Source: Solitalea agri
GTDB taxonomy: Bacteria; Bacteroidota; Bacteroidia; Sphingobacteriales; Sphingobacteriaceae
Length of the DNA stretch: 64,000 nt
Direction of reading: 5' to 3'
NCBI RefSeq assembly: GCF_023914155.1
Contig: NZ_JAMWYS010000052.1
Coordinates: 1 to 64,000, forward strand
A program made the position numbers and the translations under genes. Shown one piece after another: positions 52,601 to 61,311 of this stretch (positions are counted from its first letter, which is position 1; each line of letters starts with the position of its first letter). The notes under the pieces are model-generated. The model was not told the DNA's origin, did not search any database, and worked only from the letters and a program-made list of their open reading frames with translations.

Positions 52601-54880
52601 TCCATTTCTTCTCCATCAGATAATCAGAAATTCGGTCAGAGTACAGGTGCTACAATAGAAGCTTCGGCTACTGATGCGAATGGTTCGGTTGCTAAAGTAG
52701 AATGGTTCGAAGGAACAACTATACTTGGCGAATCATTAACATCGCCATACACCTATACGTTTAACAGCACTGTACCAGGGACATATAAATTAAGAGCGGT
52801 TGCTACAGATAATTTAGGTGCAAAAGCAGCTGCATATATCAACGTAACTATTTTTGATGATATCCTTCCGGTTATTAACACAGTAGCAGGTGCATTAGAC
52901 GCTACACTGCAATGTAGCGATGCAACAGGCTTAACCGCAGCTTCGGCCATGGTTCCTGTGGCTACAGATAACGTTACAGTAAATCCGGAACTTCATTTAG
53001 TGAGTGATAACACTGTTAGGGCTAATGATGTTGAATTTGTTCGTACCCGCGTATGGAATTTCACTGACGAAGCAGGCAATGTTTCGGATAACTATACACA
53101 GGTTATTAAAGTAATTGATGATACTTTCCCCGTGTTAACAGGAACTCAACAAGTTCACCATAATTTCTCTGGCTTAGGAACTTACACCGTGCCAGCTATT
53201 ACTTCAACTGATAACTGCGGTATTAAAACATTAACCTATGAGATAACTGGTGCCACCACCAGAAGTGGTTCAGGGTTAAATGCCAGCGGTAATTTCAATG
53301 AGGGAGAATCAACCATTATTTGGACCGCTGTAGATAATGCAGGTAACGAAAGCACTTTTCAAACTGATATTTCGATCGGTAGTAAACCTGGTCAAACTAT
53401 TAATTTCGCTGCCTTAACTGCAAAAACATATGGAGATCTAAGTTTTGATTTAACAGGAACTTCCACCGCGGACTTGAGCTTGACCTATTCATCAAGCGAC
53501 GCTTCTATTGCTTCTATCAATAACAATACGGTAACTATCCATAAAGCAGGAACTGTTACCATTACAGCCAGTCAGGACGGAGATGCATACTATAAAGCGG
53601 CAACTCCTGTATCGCGCACCTTAACAGTAGGCAAAGCCAACTTAACGGTAAGTGCAGATAATATGTCAAAAACTTATGGCGATGTTAATCCGGACTTAAC
53701 AGTATCATACAGCGGTTTTGTAAACGGCGATAATGTTTCAAACTTAGCAAGTGCTGCAACAGCTTCGACCAGTGCAATAGCTACAAGTGCTGCAGGCAAC
53801 TATGTGATCACAGCCAGTGGAGCTGCTTCTTCCAACTATACTTTTGTATATCAGAACGGTACTTTAACGGTAAATAAAGCGAACTTAACAGTAATTGCGG
53901 ATAATAAGTCAAAAACTTATGGTGCAGCCAATCCAGCTTTAACGATATCGTACAGCGGTTTTGTGAACGGTGAAAATGTTTCAAGCTTAACAAGTGCTGC
54001 AACAGTTTCTACCAACGCAACAGCAGCAAGTGGTGCAGGCACCTATCCGATTACAGTTAACGGAGCCGCTTCTTCAAACTATATGTTGATATATCAGAAC
54101 GGTACCTTAACAATCGATAAGGCGGTATTAACGGTAAATGCTAATAATCAGCAGATGTGCCAAGGTAATAGTTTACCAGCCCTTACCATCAGCTATAGCG
54201 GTTTCGTGAATGGTGAAAATCCGGCTAATTTGCAAACAGCGCCAAGTATAAACACTACTGCTAATGCAACGTCCGCAGCAGGAACTTATTCCTTAACGCC
54301 GGCGGGTGGAGTTTCCAATAATTACATCTTTAATTATGTAAACGGAAGTTTAACTATCAATGACAATCCTCAGCTAAGCATCAGCAGCAACAGGTTACAA
54401 AGAATTTATAAAGGAGATATCGTGGAGTTGAAGGCAGAAGGTTCGGCTACGAAATATGAGTGGGATGAAGCTGCCGGAATACTATCAGGTAGAAACTCGG
54501 CGGTTTTGACTGTTCGCCCTATGCAAACTACAACCTTTATGGTTAGAGCATATAATGCCTCAGGCTGTTATGTAGAGCAACTTTATACAATTGAAGTGCT
54601 GGATGGGTTCAAAAAAGAGGATGTATCCAATGTTTTAACGCCAAACGACGACGGCAAAAATGATAAATGGATGGTGCGCAATATTGAGTTGTATCCGAAT
54701 AACATGGTGAAAATCATAGATAAGACAGGACGACTCATTTACACTAAAAAAGGTTATCTGAACGAGTGGGATGGTACTTTTAATGGGTCAAGATTGCAGG
54801 AAGGTACCTATTATTATGTTATTGATTTAGGTAACGGAATGGAGCCAGTAAAAGGCTTTATCTCTATCGTGCGCAACTAA
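49652..54880 (+). CDS. giant T9SS type B cargo with propeller, discoidin and repeat domains
   Basis: A 1742-residue surface or secreted protein. After a signal peptide (about 1-24) there is a long BNR/sortilin-type propeller (about 25-720; repeated KSTDGGATF-like strips). Then come an Ig-like domain (727-815), a discoidin-like domain (820-975), a second Ig-like domain (980-1065), two HYR-like segments (1069-1245), a Big-type region (1245-1325) and three MBG-type repeats (from about 1328 to 1570). Another Ig-like region follows, and the type B sorting domain is at the end (about 1655-1742, LTPNDDGKNDKW and NEWDGTFNG). The C-terminus is the export signal for type IX secretion. Confidence 0.9.
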   Translation: MKKIYFFCILLLSIFLAFSAKTYAQNYTWRNVGPQAFPIDAAQAIAGQGRVTHFKFDPVNHNRIYAICGLSAWVSDNKGDNWKTLGTDKMPYLLTSSSICIDYTDNNVLYLGTGEPCYYGGGNGVWKSTDGGATFQPSNTGMTGGCVREILMDPTDHNTLVAATMDGIFRTTDAGATWTKIVNDKFVDMRFAPEPGSTTLYAVTYNNGIFYKSTDMGLNWTSQTINTLPNTNNTARVAVSDADPNVVYVSYFGSNNGAINIPSASNYGGVIYKSTDRGATFTLKKGDNQPNLVGYARNAAGQGTYNFDLVADPNNANTLYVCAHVIWKSTDGGVNWAQSYQTTWQKTIHTDMHWLRFNPYNSSEMYCATDGGFYLSKDNAVTWTPKTQGMANTQFASIANSPISKHLIAGGTQDNGELFYYNGVWTSSYPGDQNSVYYHDNFSDFVYLAAPGTVSAPVNAAKRDYKRWPNSNFVWDIGIDPNTMAPTRTNSDILAFSKFKPNQAFWSFREVWRSNNIDAGPTPNNTSLPKPTWTKIYTKVPNTLAMAQSPADSNALFVLGQDKKIYRSYNVNAASPSFSAGVSAPQPSGNASTGALAVFKNGVMYMASNGYAYRTTDDGTTWTAIGSGPVTTRLNSENIENMVADTTRQDIEAIYAQTGRAVYYKDNTMTDWALYSDGLPSLVALKGFDIFYDKDNKENSLLRLGTYGRGAWECFLVNSTPDQTNTPPVVNISSMVDGESLYANQSIKLTSKATDLDGHIVNVEYFYNGKSIGKASQLPYAVPFTVPNLSGEQLTITAVATDDKGLQGVSAPVKVTLTEPLCGSSSFIAPQSKLKVHSFDNELFFSGIHTAPRVIDNNKTLAWNTNYPIVPTQPGPYPPFPHWIALDLGADYSVNQFMATWAAAGDGRVKDYEFYVSMDPNDWGEPVAKGSFENTADDKLVTFADKKGRYVKFVGLSGHTAVPQIALGELYVGGCPYNEPPVVSISSPSDNQKFGQSTGATIEASATDANGSVAKVEWFEGTTILGESLTSPYTYTFNSTVPGTYKLRAVATDNLGAKAAAYINVTIFDDILPVINTVAGALDATLQCSDATGLTAASAMVPVATDNVTVNPELHLVSDNTVRANDVEFVRTRVWNFTDEAGNVSDNYTQVIKVIDDTFPVLTGTQQVHHNFSGLGTYTVPAITSTDNCGIKTLTYEITGATTRSGSGLNASGNFNEGESTIIWTAVDNAGNESTFQTDISIGSKPGQTINFAALTAKTYGDLSFDLTGTSTADLSLTYSSSDASIASINNNTVTIHKAGTVTITASQDGDAYYKAATPVSRTLTVGKANLTVSADNMSKTYGDVNPDLTVSYSGFVNGDNVSNLASAATASTSAIATSAAGNYVITASGAASSNYTFVYQNGTLTVNKANLTVIADNKSKTYGAANPALTISYSGFVNGENVSSLTSAATVSTNATAASGAGTYPITVNGAASSNYMLIYQNGTLTIDKAVLTVNANNQQMCQGNSLPALTISYSGFVNGENPANLQTAPSINTTANATSAAGTYSLTPAGGVSNNYIFNYVNGSLTINDNPQLSISSNRLQRIYKGDIVELKAEGSATKYEWDEAAGILSGRNSAVLTVRPMQTTTFMVRAYNASGCYVEQLYTIEVLDGFKKEDVSNVLTPNDDGKNDKWMVRNIELYPNNMVKIIDKTGRLIYTKKGYLNEWDGTFNGSRLQEGTYYYVIDLGNGMEPVKGFISIVRN
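53633..54361 (+). repeat. three tandem 243-base coding repeats
   Basis: Copies begin at 53633, 53876 and 54119, so the period is exactly 243 bases, or 81 codons. Each unit encodes an MBG-type domain starting with a KANLTV-like strand and containing SYSGFVNG. Copies 1 and 2 are most alike; copy 3 is the more diverged. The regular spacing suggests recent expansion by unequal recombination. Confidence 0.85.
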
Positions 54881-54905
54881 TTGAATATTAAAAAAGCCAG
54901 AATCA

Positions 54906-55805
54906 ATGAAAAGAATTCATAAAAAGTGTATTTATAGCCTAATGATAATTGTATTGTCATTAGGCACCATCCTGCCGACAATGGCGCAAATGAGCTCGAT
55001 GCCGGGTCAGTATTTTTTCAACCAGTATCAGGCTAATGCAGCCCTTGCCGGTGCTGATTCCAGCCTAAGTATGGCCATGTCATACAGCAAACAAAACACA
55101 GGCTTACCCGGAGCTCCCGTTAACGCATTTATCAGTGTCGATGGCTTTTTGGGAAAACGTGTTGGTTTGGGTTTAAACATTTTGAATCAGAAAGCCGGTT
55201 TGTTTAATCAAACCCGAGTTGCCCTGTCTTATGCCTATCACTTGCCGGTGGCCGAGGGGAAACGTCTGAGTTTTGGACTTTCTGCAGCGGTAGGTAATGG
55301 GAACATTTATTTAGATGAGGCAATCGGCGATCAGGATGATGGATCGCTAACCGACTATAATGCAAGGAGTATCTATTGGGATTTTGACTTCGGATTAGCT
55401 TATGTCGCCAATGGATTGACTGTACAGGCCGTTGTTCCTTCCTTTCGAAATCACCTCATAAAGGATAGTTATCAAACCGCCGACCGACCGTCTTTTTTCA
55501 GCTCGGCATCCTATAAATTTAATTTGGGCGAACAGGTTAACAGTATCGAGCCCAAGTTATGTTATACACAATTCAAAGATTATCCTAACGTTTGGGACTT
55601 CGGGTTCGATATGAGATTTGCAAAGACGGTGAATTTACAGGCCCTTTACCACACTACAAACAACTATTCCCTAGGTATGGGGGTTGATGTTTTATCAAGA
55701 TTTAAGGTATTGGCCATGTATACTTCACAAGCCGGTGAACTCAAAAAGTATAGTGATGGAGGTTTGTCCCTTAATTTGAGAGTTAAGTTATATAAAGCCA
55801 ACTAA
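54906..55805 (+). CDS. PorP/SprF-family type IX secretion membrane protein
   Basis: A 299-residue outer-membrane beta-barrel. The signal peptide ends at about residue 27 (TMAQM). The family start SMPGQYFFNQYQANAALAGAD is recognisable in parts, followed by strands such as AVGNGNIYLDEAIGD and the C-terminal SLNLRVKLYKAN. PorP/SprF partners are paired with type B cargo and help fix it at the surface. It follows the cargo gene by 25 bases, so it is most likely dedicated to that protein. Confidence 0.9.
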   Translation: MKRIHKKCIYSLMIIVLSLGTILPTMAQMSSMPGQYFFNQYQANAALAGADSSLSMAMSYSKQNTGLPGAPVNAFISVDGFLGKRVGLGLNILNQKAGLFNQTRVALSYAYHLPVAEGKRLSFGLSAAVGNGNIYLDEAIGDQDDGSLTDYNARSIYWDFDFGLAYVANGLTVQAVVPSFRNHLIKDSYQTADRPSFFSSASYKFNLGEQVNSIEPKLCYTQFKDYPNVWDFGFDMRFAKTVNLQALYHTTNNYSLGMGVDVLSRFKVLAMYTSQAGELKKYSDGGLSLNLRVKLYKAN

Positions 55806-55814
55806 AAATAACCT

Positions 55815-55852
55815 TTACCGGAAGGCTTGCAAACCAGCAGGCCCTCCGGTAA
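55815..55852 (+). terminator. hairpin between PorP/SprF and TlpA genes
   Basis: ttaccggaaggcttgc (55815-55830) and gcaggccctccggtaa (55837-55852) form a 16-base stem with two imperfect pairs and a 6-base loop. There is no T-run, so it may be a processing or partial termination site. Confidence 0.5.
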
Positions 55853-55872
55853 TTCAATTATATCAAAATCTA

Positions 55873-56973
55873 ATGAAAGTAAAATTACTGGTGCTTTCGG
55901 CCTTATTAATGTCTGGCGGAACCCTTTCTGCCCAGAATAGAAATTTTGTGCTGAACGGGAAAATTAAAGAATTAAAGGATGGGGAGAAAGTGATATTGCT
56001 TTACCGCAATTATAAAGAAGTCGATACCATTAGTACCGCTGTAGTTAATAATGGCAGTTTTACTTTAATGGGATCACTTGCAAGTCCAACTTACCTGAAG
56101 TTGAACGTGCCTGGGAAAGAAGAGATTCCTTTATTTATAGAAAATACCTCGATGACCATAGCCGGCGAGTCTCTGATGTTGGCCAAAATCGAGGGCTCAA
56201 AATCAAATGCTGAATTTGAATTATTCCAGAAATCTATGCAAGCAATTCTACTAGAAATGCGCAAAATTGGGGACTCAGCACGATTGGCTTATGAGCAGAA
56301 GGATCAGGTTAAAGTGGATAAAATACTAGCCAATCTTGACGCCTTGGAAGTCAAAAGAGTTCAGTTGGCGCGTACTTTTGCTACTGCAAATCCAAACTCT
56401 TTTGTTTCTCCTGTGGTTATTTTAACTACAGATAAATATGATTTGGACCCTGCGGTTTATCAGCCTATTTATGAAAAGTTTTCACCCGCAGTGAAAGCCG
56501 GTATTGCCGCCCAAACGATAAAAAGTCGTTTAGATGCCGCGTTAACAATCAATGTTGGAGATAAAGCCCCTGCTTTAGCCGCTAAAACTCCGGATGGAAA
56601 TGATCTTTCGCTAGCCGAGGTATTAAAAAAAGGAGAGCTAACCCTGGTGGATTTTTGGGCCTCTTGGTGCGGGCCTTGTCGCAGGGAAGGTGCTGAAATC
56701 CTAAAACTCTATAATCAATATCATGAGAAGGGCTTTAATGTATTAGGTGTTTCATTAGATACCAATGCAGACGCATGGAAAAAAGCCATCGCAGAGGACA
56801 AAACAAACTGGAATCATATCGCTGAACTTAACAATACAAAACTTAAAGCTGCTTTTGGTATCATTAAAATTCCAGCCATCTTTTTGCTGGATAAAGATGG
56901 AAAAGTAATCGCCAAGGATCCAAAAGTTGAAGAGTTGGCACAGATTCTTGCTCAAAAATTAAATGTGAATTAG
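55873..56973 (+). CDS. TlpA-like thiol-disulfide oxidoreductase with DUF4369-type N-terminus
   Basis: A 366-residue periplasmic protein with a signal peptide ending LSAQN. The DUF4369 region (about 25-110) has FVLNGKIKELKDGEKVILLY and IPLFIENTSMTIAG. A helical middle leads to a thioredoxin domain with WCGPC (Cys266/Cys269) and a cis-Pro segment KIPAIFLLD. It is a relative of the next gene and forms a second TlpA pair behind a T9SS cargo. No substrate is indicated. Confidence 0.88.
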   Translation: MKVKLLVLSALLMSGGTLSAQNRNFVLNGKIKELKDGEKVILLYRNYKEVDTISTAVVNNGSFTLMGSLASPTYLKLNVPGKEEIPLFIENTSMTIAGESLMLAKIEGSKSNAEFELFQKSMQAILLEMRKIGDSARLAYEQKDQVKVDKILANLDALEVKRVQLARTFATANPNSFVSPVVILTTDKYDLDPAVYQPIYEKFSPAVKAGIAAQTIKSRLDAALTINVGDKAPALAAKTPDGNDLSLAEVLKKGELTLVDFWASWCGPCRREGAEILKLYNQYHEKGFNVLGVSLDTNADAWKKAIAEDKTNWNHIAELNNTKLKAAFGIIKIPAIFLLDKDGKVIAKDPKVEELAQILAQKLNVN

Positions 56974-56994
56974 GTAAAAATTGACCTGGATAAG

Positions 56995-58101
56995 ATGAAA
57001 AAGCGATTATTAACAATAGCAGCCTTGTTAATTGGGGGAGGGGTTTATGCTCAAACAAATCCAAGTTTTGTGCTAACAGCCAAGGTTAAAAATTTGAAAG
57101 AAGGTTCAAGGGTTATTTTATTGAATTACAAACTTTCAAAGGGAGAAAAAAGTGACACATTAGGCTCAGCAATTGTTCATGATGGTAAATTTCAGTTGAA
57201 AGGATCTGTTTCAGGTCCTACGTATGCTAACTTGCTTATTAACGGAAATTTGCCTTATCAACTATTTGTTGAAAATTCAAAAATGGAGCTCGTTGGCGAC
57301 TCTGTTAAATCTGCAAATGTTGTCGGCTCAAAATCTCAAACCGATTATATTGCTTTTAAAAAAATGGTGGCGCCAATAGAAGAAGAAATTCTTGCTATGT
57401 CAAAACCATTGGCAAAGAAACAAACAAATGAAGAGCGTGAGCAATTCATTAAAAAAGCAGAGGCATTAGCCGCTAATCGGGTAGAAAAGGCTTGCTCCTT
57501 TGCAACTCAGCATCCTAATTCATTTGTTTCGCCGGTTGTTCTTTTAACCACTGCACAATATAAACTTGATTTTCCGGTGGATGCTTACCTTCCGATCTAT
57601 AACAAGCTCTCTGATGCGGTAAAACGTAGTTATGCAGGTAAATTGCTTAAGTATCGCCTTGATAATGCAAAGATGGTTAGGGAAGGAGATATGGCTCCAG
57701 AAATATCCGCAAAAACACCAGATGGTAAGGATCTTTCTTTAGCAGAAGTATTAAATGAAGGTAAGCTGACTTTAATAGACTTTTGGGCATCATGGTGCGG
57801 GCCTTGTCGGGCATATGGAGCTGAGGTTAGGGAATTATACGCTAAGTACAATTCAAAGGGCTTTAATGTTTTAGGAGTTTCAGTTGATACGAACTTAGAG
57901 CAATGGAAAAAAGCGATCGCTGAAGATAGAACGGAGTGGCATCATGTTTCAGATGCAAATTTAAAGATTAAAAAGGTTTATGGCATCCTTGCCGTCCCTG
58001 CCACTTTTTTAGTGGATGCTAAGGGTAAAGTAATTGCCAAGAATCCTAAAGTTGAAGAATTGGCCCAAATTCTTGCCAAAGAGTTGGGTGAGAAACTTTA
58101 A
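56995..58101 (+). CDS. TlpA-like thiol-disulfide oxidoreductase, tandem paralogue
   Basis: A 368-residue paralogue of the gene 21 bases upstream. It shares FVLTAKVKNLKEGSRVILLNY, the QLFVENSKMELVGDS motif and a thioredoxin domain with WCGPC (Cys268/Cys271) and AVPATFLVD. The ends are almost alike (KVEELAQILAKEL). It is the last gene of this group before the haem operon. Confidence 0.88.
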   Translation: MKKRLLTIAALLIGGGVYAQTNPSFVLTAKVKNLKEGSRVILLNYKLSKGEKSDTLGSAIVHDGKFQLKGSVSGPTYANLLINGNLPYQLFVENSKMELVGDSVKSANVVGSKSQTDYIAFKKMVAPIEEEILAMSKPLAKKQTNEEREQFIKKAEALAANRVEKACSFATQHPNSFVSPVVLLTTAQYKLDFPVDAYLPIYNKLSDAVKRSYAGKLLKYRLDNAKMVREGDMAPEISAKTPDGKDLSLAEVLNEGKLTLIDFWASWCGPCRAYGAEVRELYAKYNSKGFNVLGVSVDTNLEQWKKAIAEDRTEWHHVSDANLKIKKVYGILAVPATFLVDAKGKVIAKNPKVEELAQILAKELGEKL

Positions 58102-58306
58102 AGTAAACCAAAAAAAGGGTAGGATAATCCATATAAATGTGCAAATAATCTATTGTTATTGTCGTTTGATAAAGGCAATTTTCGGAACCAAATCAACAAA
58201 AACAATAGTCCATAATATTCCGGGAAACGTAAAAAATAGTGTAAGGGTGATGAAAATTCAGGAGGATGTAACTCTATTGTAAACAAGTTTATTGTCAGGA
58301 GGGAGG

Positions 58307-58933
58307 GTGTTATTAAACGACCATTTCCCAGTGACAACTATTGATCTAAAAACGCCTCAAATTAAATCAATAACCAATAACCAAACCGTTTTGCTTTTAA
58401 AAGCCTCTAAAAAAATAACAGTGATCCTATTGTTATTCATTCTGTTTTTTCAGTTTGAAGGGGCTGGTCTATTGTTTCTTATAAGGCATCAGCAAATCAA
58501 GAATGAAGTCAATGAGCAAATTTCATCAGGATCAATAAAGGAAACAGTAACGCTTAAGCTCTCCAACCAGCAAGCACAAAATGATCTTCAATGGAAAGAA
58601 GAAGATGAGTTTAGCTATTTAGGAAAGAGTTACGATGTAATTAAGCAGGAACAGCGCGGTGATTCTATAGTGATTAACTGTATTCTTGATACTAAGGATA
58701 CAGAGGCTTATGCATTGCATGAGAAAATTCAAGAGCAAAAGGCTTTAGATAAGGAGAAAAACCAAAAGCAAAAAGTAGAACACCTTGTTGCAAGTGTTTA
58801 TTTGAAAAACGATTGCTTCTATCAGTTTTATGAAGGTATTTCAACTCCATCCTCCATTGTAGTAGAGAGTGATATTTTAGATAGGGCTATTCATCCGCCC
58901 AGCCCTCCACCTTGGCTTTATTTTTCATCTTAA
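58307..58933 (+). CDS. small membrane protein next to TonB receptor
   Basis: A protein of about 208 residues with an uncertain start. The frame contains no ATG before the stop. A GTG at 58307 follows a purine-rich AGGAGG-like stretch, and a TTG at 58391 is an alternative just before the membrane helix KKITVILLLFILFFQF. The rest is a soluble periplasmic part, with WKEEDEFSYLGKSYDVI and a charged region, ending with a Pro-rich PPSPPPW. It resembles small Bacteroidota proteins that precede iron or haem TonB receptors. Its exact role is unknown. Confidence 0.6.
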   Translation: MLLNDHFPVTTIDLKTPQIKSITNNQTVLLLKASKKITVILLLFILFFQFEGAGLLFLIRHQQIKNEVNEQISSGSIKETVTLKLSNQQAQNDLQWKEEDEFSYLGKSYDVIKQEQRGDSIVINCILDTKDTEAYALHEKIQEQKALDKEKNQKQKVEHLVASVYLKNDCFYQFYEGISTPSSIVVESDILDRAIHPPSPPPWLYFSS

Positions 58934-58950
58934 ACATTCGTCCAAATTAT

Positions 58951-58967
58951 CAATGCTTATGGCATTG
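58951..58967 (+). terminator. weak hairpin before the TonB receptor gene
   Basis: caatgc and gcattg pair around ttatg and are followed by T-rich sequence (aatttttacattttttt). It may be a weak terminator, an attenuator or a dyad operator; I found no Fur-box match. Confidence 0.35.
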
Positions 58968-59008
58968 TCTAATTTTTACATTTTTTTAAAATTGATCAAT
59001 AAACCAAA

Positions 59009-61192
59009 ATGAATAAATTTTTATTAGCATCTCTTGCACTTTTCGGAACTGTGGGTGTGCAAGCACAAAATTCAACAAATACAAAAACAACAGATTCGCT
59101 AAAAATAAAAGAAACAAGCCGTCTGTTAAACGAAGTTACTGTAACAGAAATGTCCAACAAGAACAAGTCTGCTGCAAAATTAGGAATGGCCGATATTAAG
59201 CGTGGTCAGGGTGTTTTTATGGATGATGCAATTAATACCAGCATGCCTGGCGTTTTAATGATGCGTCGTTCGGTATCAGGAGGTCAACAATTTAATATCC
59301 GTGGTTACGGAAATGGTTTAGGTCCAAGAGGTGCTAACAACAACTTTGATAGCCAGGGTCTAAAAATGTATCTAAATGGCATTCCGGTAACAGATGCAGA
59401 AGGTATTACCATAATGGATGATATCGATTTCGGATCCATTTCAAATGTTGAAGTACTAAAAGGTCCTGCCGGAAGTGCATATGGTTTTGCAATTGCCGGA
59501 GTGGTGAATATGCAAACCCAGAAAGCTGAGCTTAACAAAGTATCAATTGGGCAGAATGTAATGGTTGGCGATTTTGGCCTTCGTCGTTACACTACCAGTT
59601 TACAGGTAGGCGGTAACCATTCGTCGATATTGGTAAATTATGGAAAACAGTTATCAGATGGTTTTATGCCACATAACGAATCAACCAAAGATTTCGTTAA
59701 CATAGTAGGCGATTTCCAATTGAGTGAAAAACAAAAGATCTCTTCTTATTTAGGTTATGCCAACAGCTATGACCAACGTGCAGGAGAATTAACCGTTGAT
59801 CAATATAATAAGAAAGACTACTCAGGTAACCCTGCTTATATTAAAAACAATGCACATTCAGAGATTATCGGGTATCGTTTTGGTTTAGGCCATTCTTATG
59901 CTTTCAATAAATACCTGGCTAATACTACTTCCGTTTTTGGTTCTTCAAACAAAAATACCGCTAGTTCTGCTGGTGGGTGGACAGACAAGTCTCCTGTTAA
60001 TGTGGGTATCCGTTCTGCATTCGACTTGAGATTTAATGTATTCGGACGTGAGTTGTCTGGAACTGCAGGAATTGAAGCACAACAGCAAACTTATGAAAGC
60101 ATTGGTTACAACATGGTAGCTAATAATTTAGATCCAAATGGATATAATCTTATTGGTTCGATGAAGAGCAATATGACAGTTACAAGTAAAACCTATAATG
60201 CTTTTACCGAATGGAATCTGAAGCTGCCATTCATGTTTGATTTTTCAGCTGGGTTGAGTTTGAGCACTATGGATAATCATTTGGAAGACAGATTCTATAA
60301 TGCCGCCAATAATACGGCTTCTCCTGAAACAAACAAACCATCAGCATACGGTGCCAAATATTCAAATTTGGTATCACCTCGTATCGCTTTAAACAGATCA
60401 TTTGGTCAAAACTTTTCGGCTTATGCTTCTTACAGCGTAGGTTACAGAGCGCCAGTAAGCGGTAACTTGTTTATCCCATATACAGGTAAAATTAATACTG
60501 ATTTAAAACCTGAGAAAGGTTCACAATATGAGATCGGAGCAAAAGGCTCATTGTTAAATAGTCGTTTAGCTTTCCAGGTAGCATTATTTAATGCTGTTTT
60601 CTCTGATAAGATGAGCTCAGTTTCGGTGGCTAATGCCGGCAATACAGCAACTTTGTATTCTTACCTTGTAAATAGCGGAAGCCAGGATAATAAAGGTGCC
60701 GAAGTAATGGTGAAATACCTTGCTTACCAATCGTCAAATGGTTTCTTCAAAACCGTTCAGCCCTTTGCTAACCTTACTTATAACGACTTTAAATACGATA
60801 ACTACCAGTATCAATCTAGTTCTACAAGAGTTGTAGCTGATTATTCAGGTTTAGCAGTAGCTGGTGTTGCCCCTTTAACCTATAACTTAGGTGTTGATGC
60901 AGCAACTAAATACGGTGTTTATGCTAATGTGAATTACAATTACAGAGACGCCATGCCAATTACTTCGGATGGTGTTAATAAGACAAAATCGTTTGATTTG
61001 TTGAATGCAAAACTGGGATATCAGCGTAGTTTCTTAAAGAATTTAATGGCTGATATGTACTTAGGGGCAAATAATATCATGGGTACACAATACTACAACA
61101 TGGTATTTATTAATCAAATGCCTGATGCATATATTCCAGGTCCGGATAAAATCAATTATTACGGCGGAGTTAATTTGAAATATACCTTCTAA
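59009..61192 (+). CDS. TonB-dependent receptor, probably haem or siderophore
   Basis: A 727-residue outer-membrane receptor. A signal peptide ends near residue 20 (VQAQN). The TonB-box region and plug start near 35-50 (LLNEVTVTEM), with the plug phrases IRGYGNGLGPRG, YLNGIPVTDAEG and VLKGPAGSAYGFAIAG. The barrel ends with the Bacteroidota-type C-terminus GGVNLKYTF. It lacks the carboxypeptidase-like N-terminal domain of SusC. With HmuTUV after it, haem is the most likely ligand; this is inferred from context. Confidence 0.88.
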   Translation: MNKFLLASLALFGTVGVQAQNSTNTKTTDSLKIKETSRLLNEVTVTEMSNKNKSAAKLGMADIKRGQGVFMDDAINTSMPGVLMMRRSVSGGQQFNIRGYGNGLGPRGANNNFDSQGLKMYLNGIPVTDAEGITIMDDIDFGSISNVEVLKGPAGSAYGFAIAGVVNMQTQKAELNKVSIGQNVMVGDFGLRRYTTSLQVGGNHSSILVNYGKQLSDGFMPHNESTKDFVNIVGDFQLSEKQKISSYLGYANSYDQRAGELTVDQYNKKDYSGNPAYIKNNAHSEIIGYRFGLGHSYAFNKYLANTTSVFGSSNKNTASSAGGWTDKSPVNVGIRSAFDLRFNVFGRELSGTAGIEAQQQTYESIGYNMVANNLDPNGYNLIGSMKSNMTVTSKTYNAFTEWNLKLPFMFDFSAGLSLSTMDNHLEDRFYNAANNTASPETNKPSAYGAKYSNLVSPRIALNRSFGQNFSAYASYSVGYRAPVSGNLFIPYTGKINTDLKPEKGSQYEIGAKGSLLNSRLAFQVALFNAVFSDKMSSVSVANAGNTATLYSYLVNSGSQDNKGAEVMVKYLAYQSSNGFFKTVQPFANLTYNDFKYDNYQYQSSSTRVVADYSGLAVAGVAPLTYNLGVDAATKYGVYANVNYNYRDAMPITSDGVNKTKSFDLLNAKLGYQRSFLKNLMADMYLGANNIMGTQYYNMVFINQMPDAYIPGPDKINYYGGVNLKYTF

Positions 61193-61219
61193 TAGTTAAA
61201 AAAGGGATTGTTTAAACTT

Positions 61220-61257
61220 GCACTAAATCCTGCTATTTATATAGCAGGACTTAGTGC
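61220..61257 (+). terminator. hairpin between receptor and hmuT
   Basis: gcactaaatcctgctat (61220-61236) and atagcaggacttagtgc (61241-61257) form a 17-base stem with one G-U pair and loop ttat. It is not followed by a T-run, so it may adjust expression of the receptor relative to the transporter. Confidence 0.55.
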
Positions 61258-61311
61258 TACATATACCCCTCATTCATCCGTAAACAAACCATTCATTTCT
61301 CATTAACTCAC

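Noticed and set aside
58951-58967. Possible Fur box before the TonB receptor.
   Set aside because: Only a 6-base dyad is present, without the GATAAT-type pattern, and a T-rich tail suggests a weak terminator.
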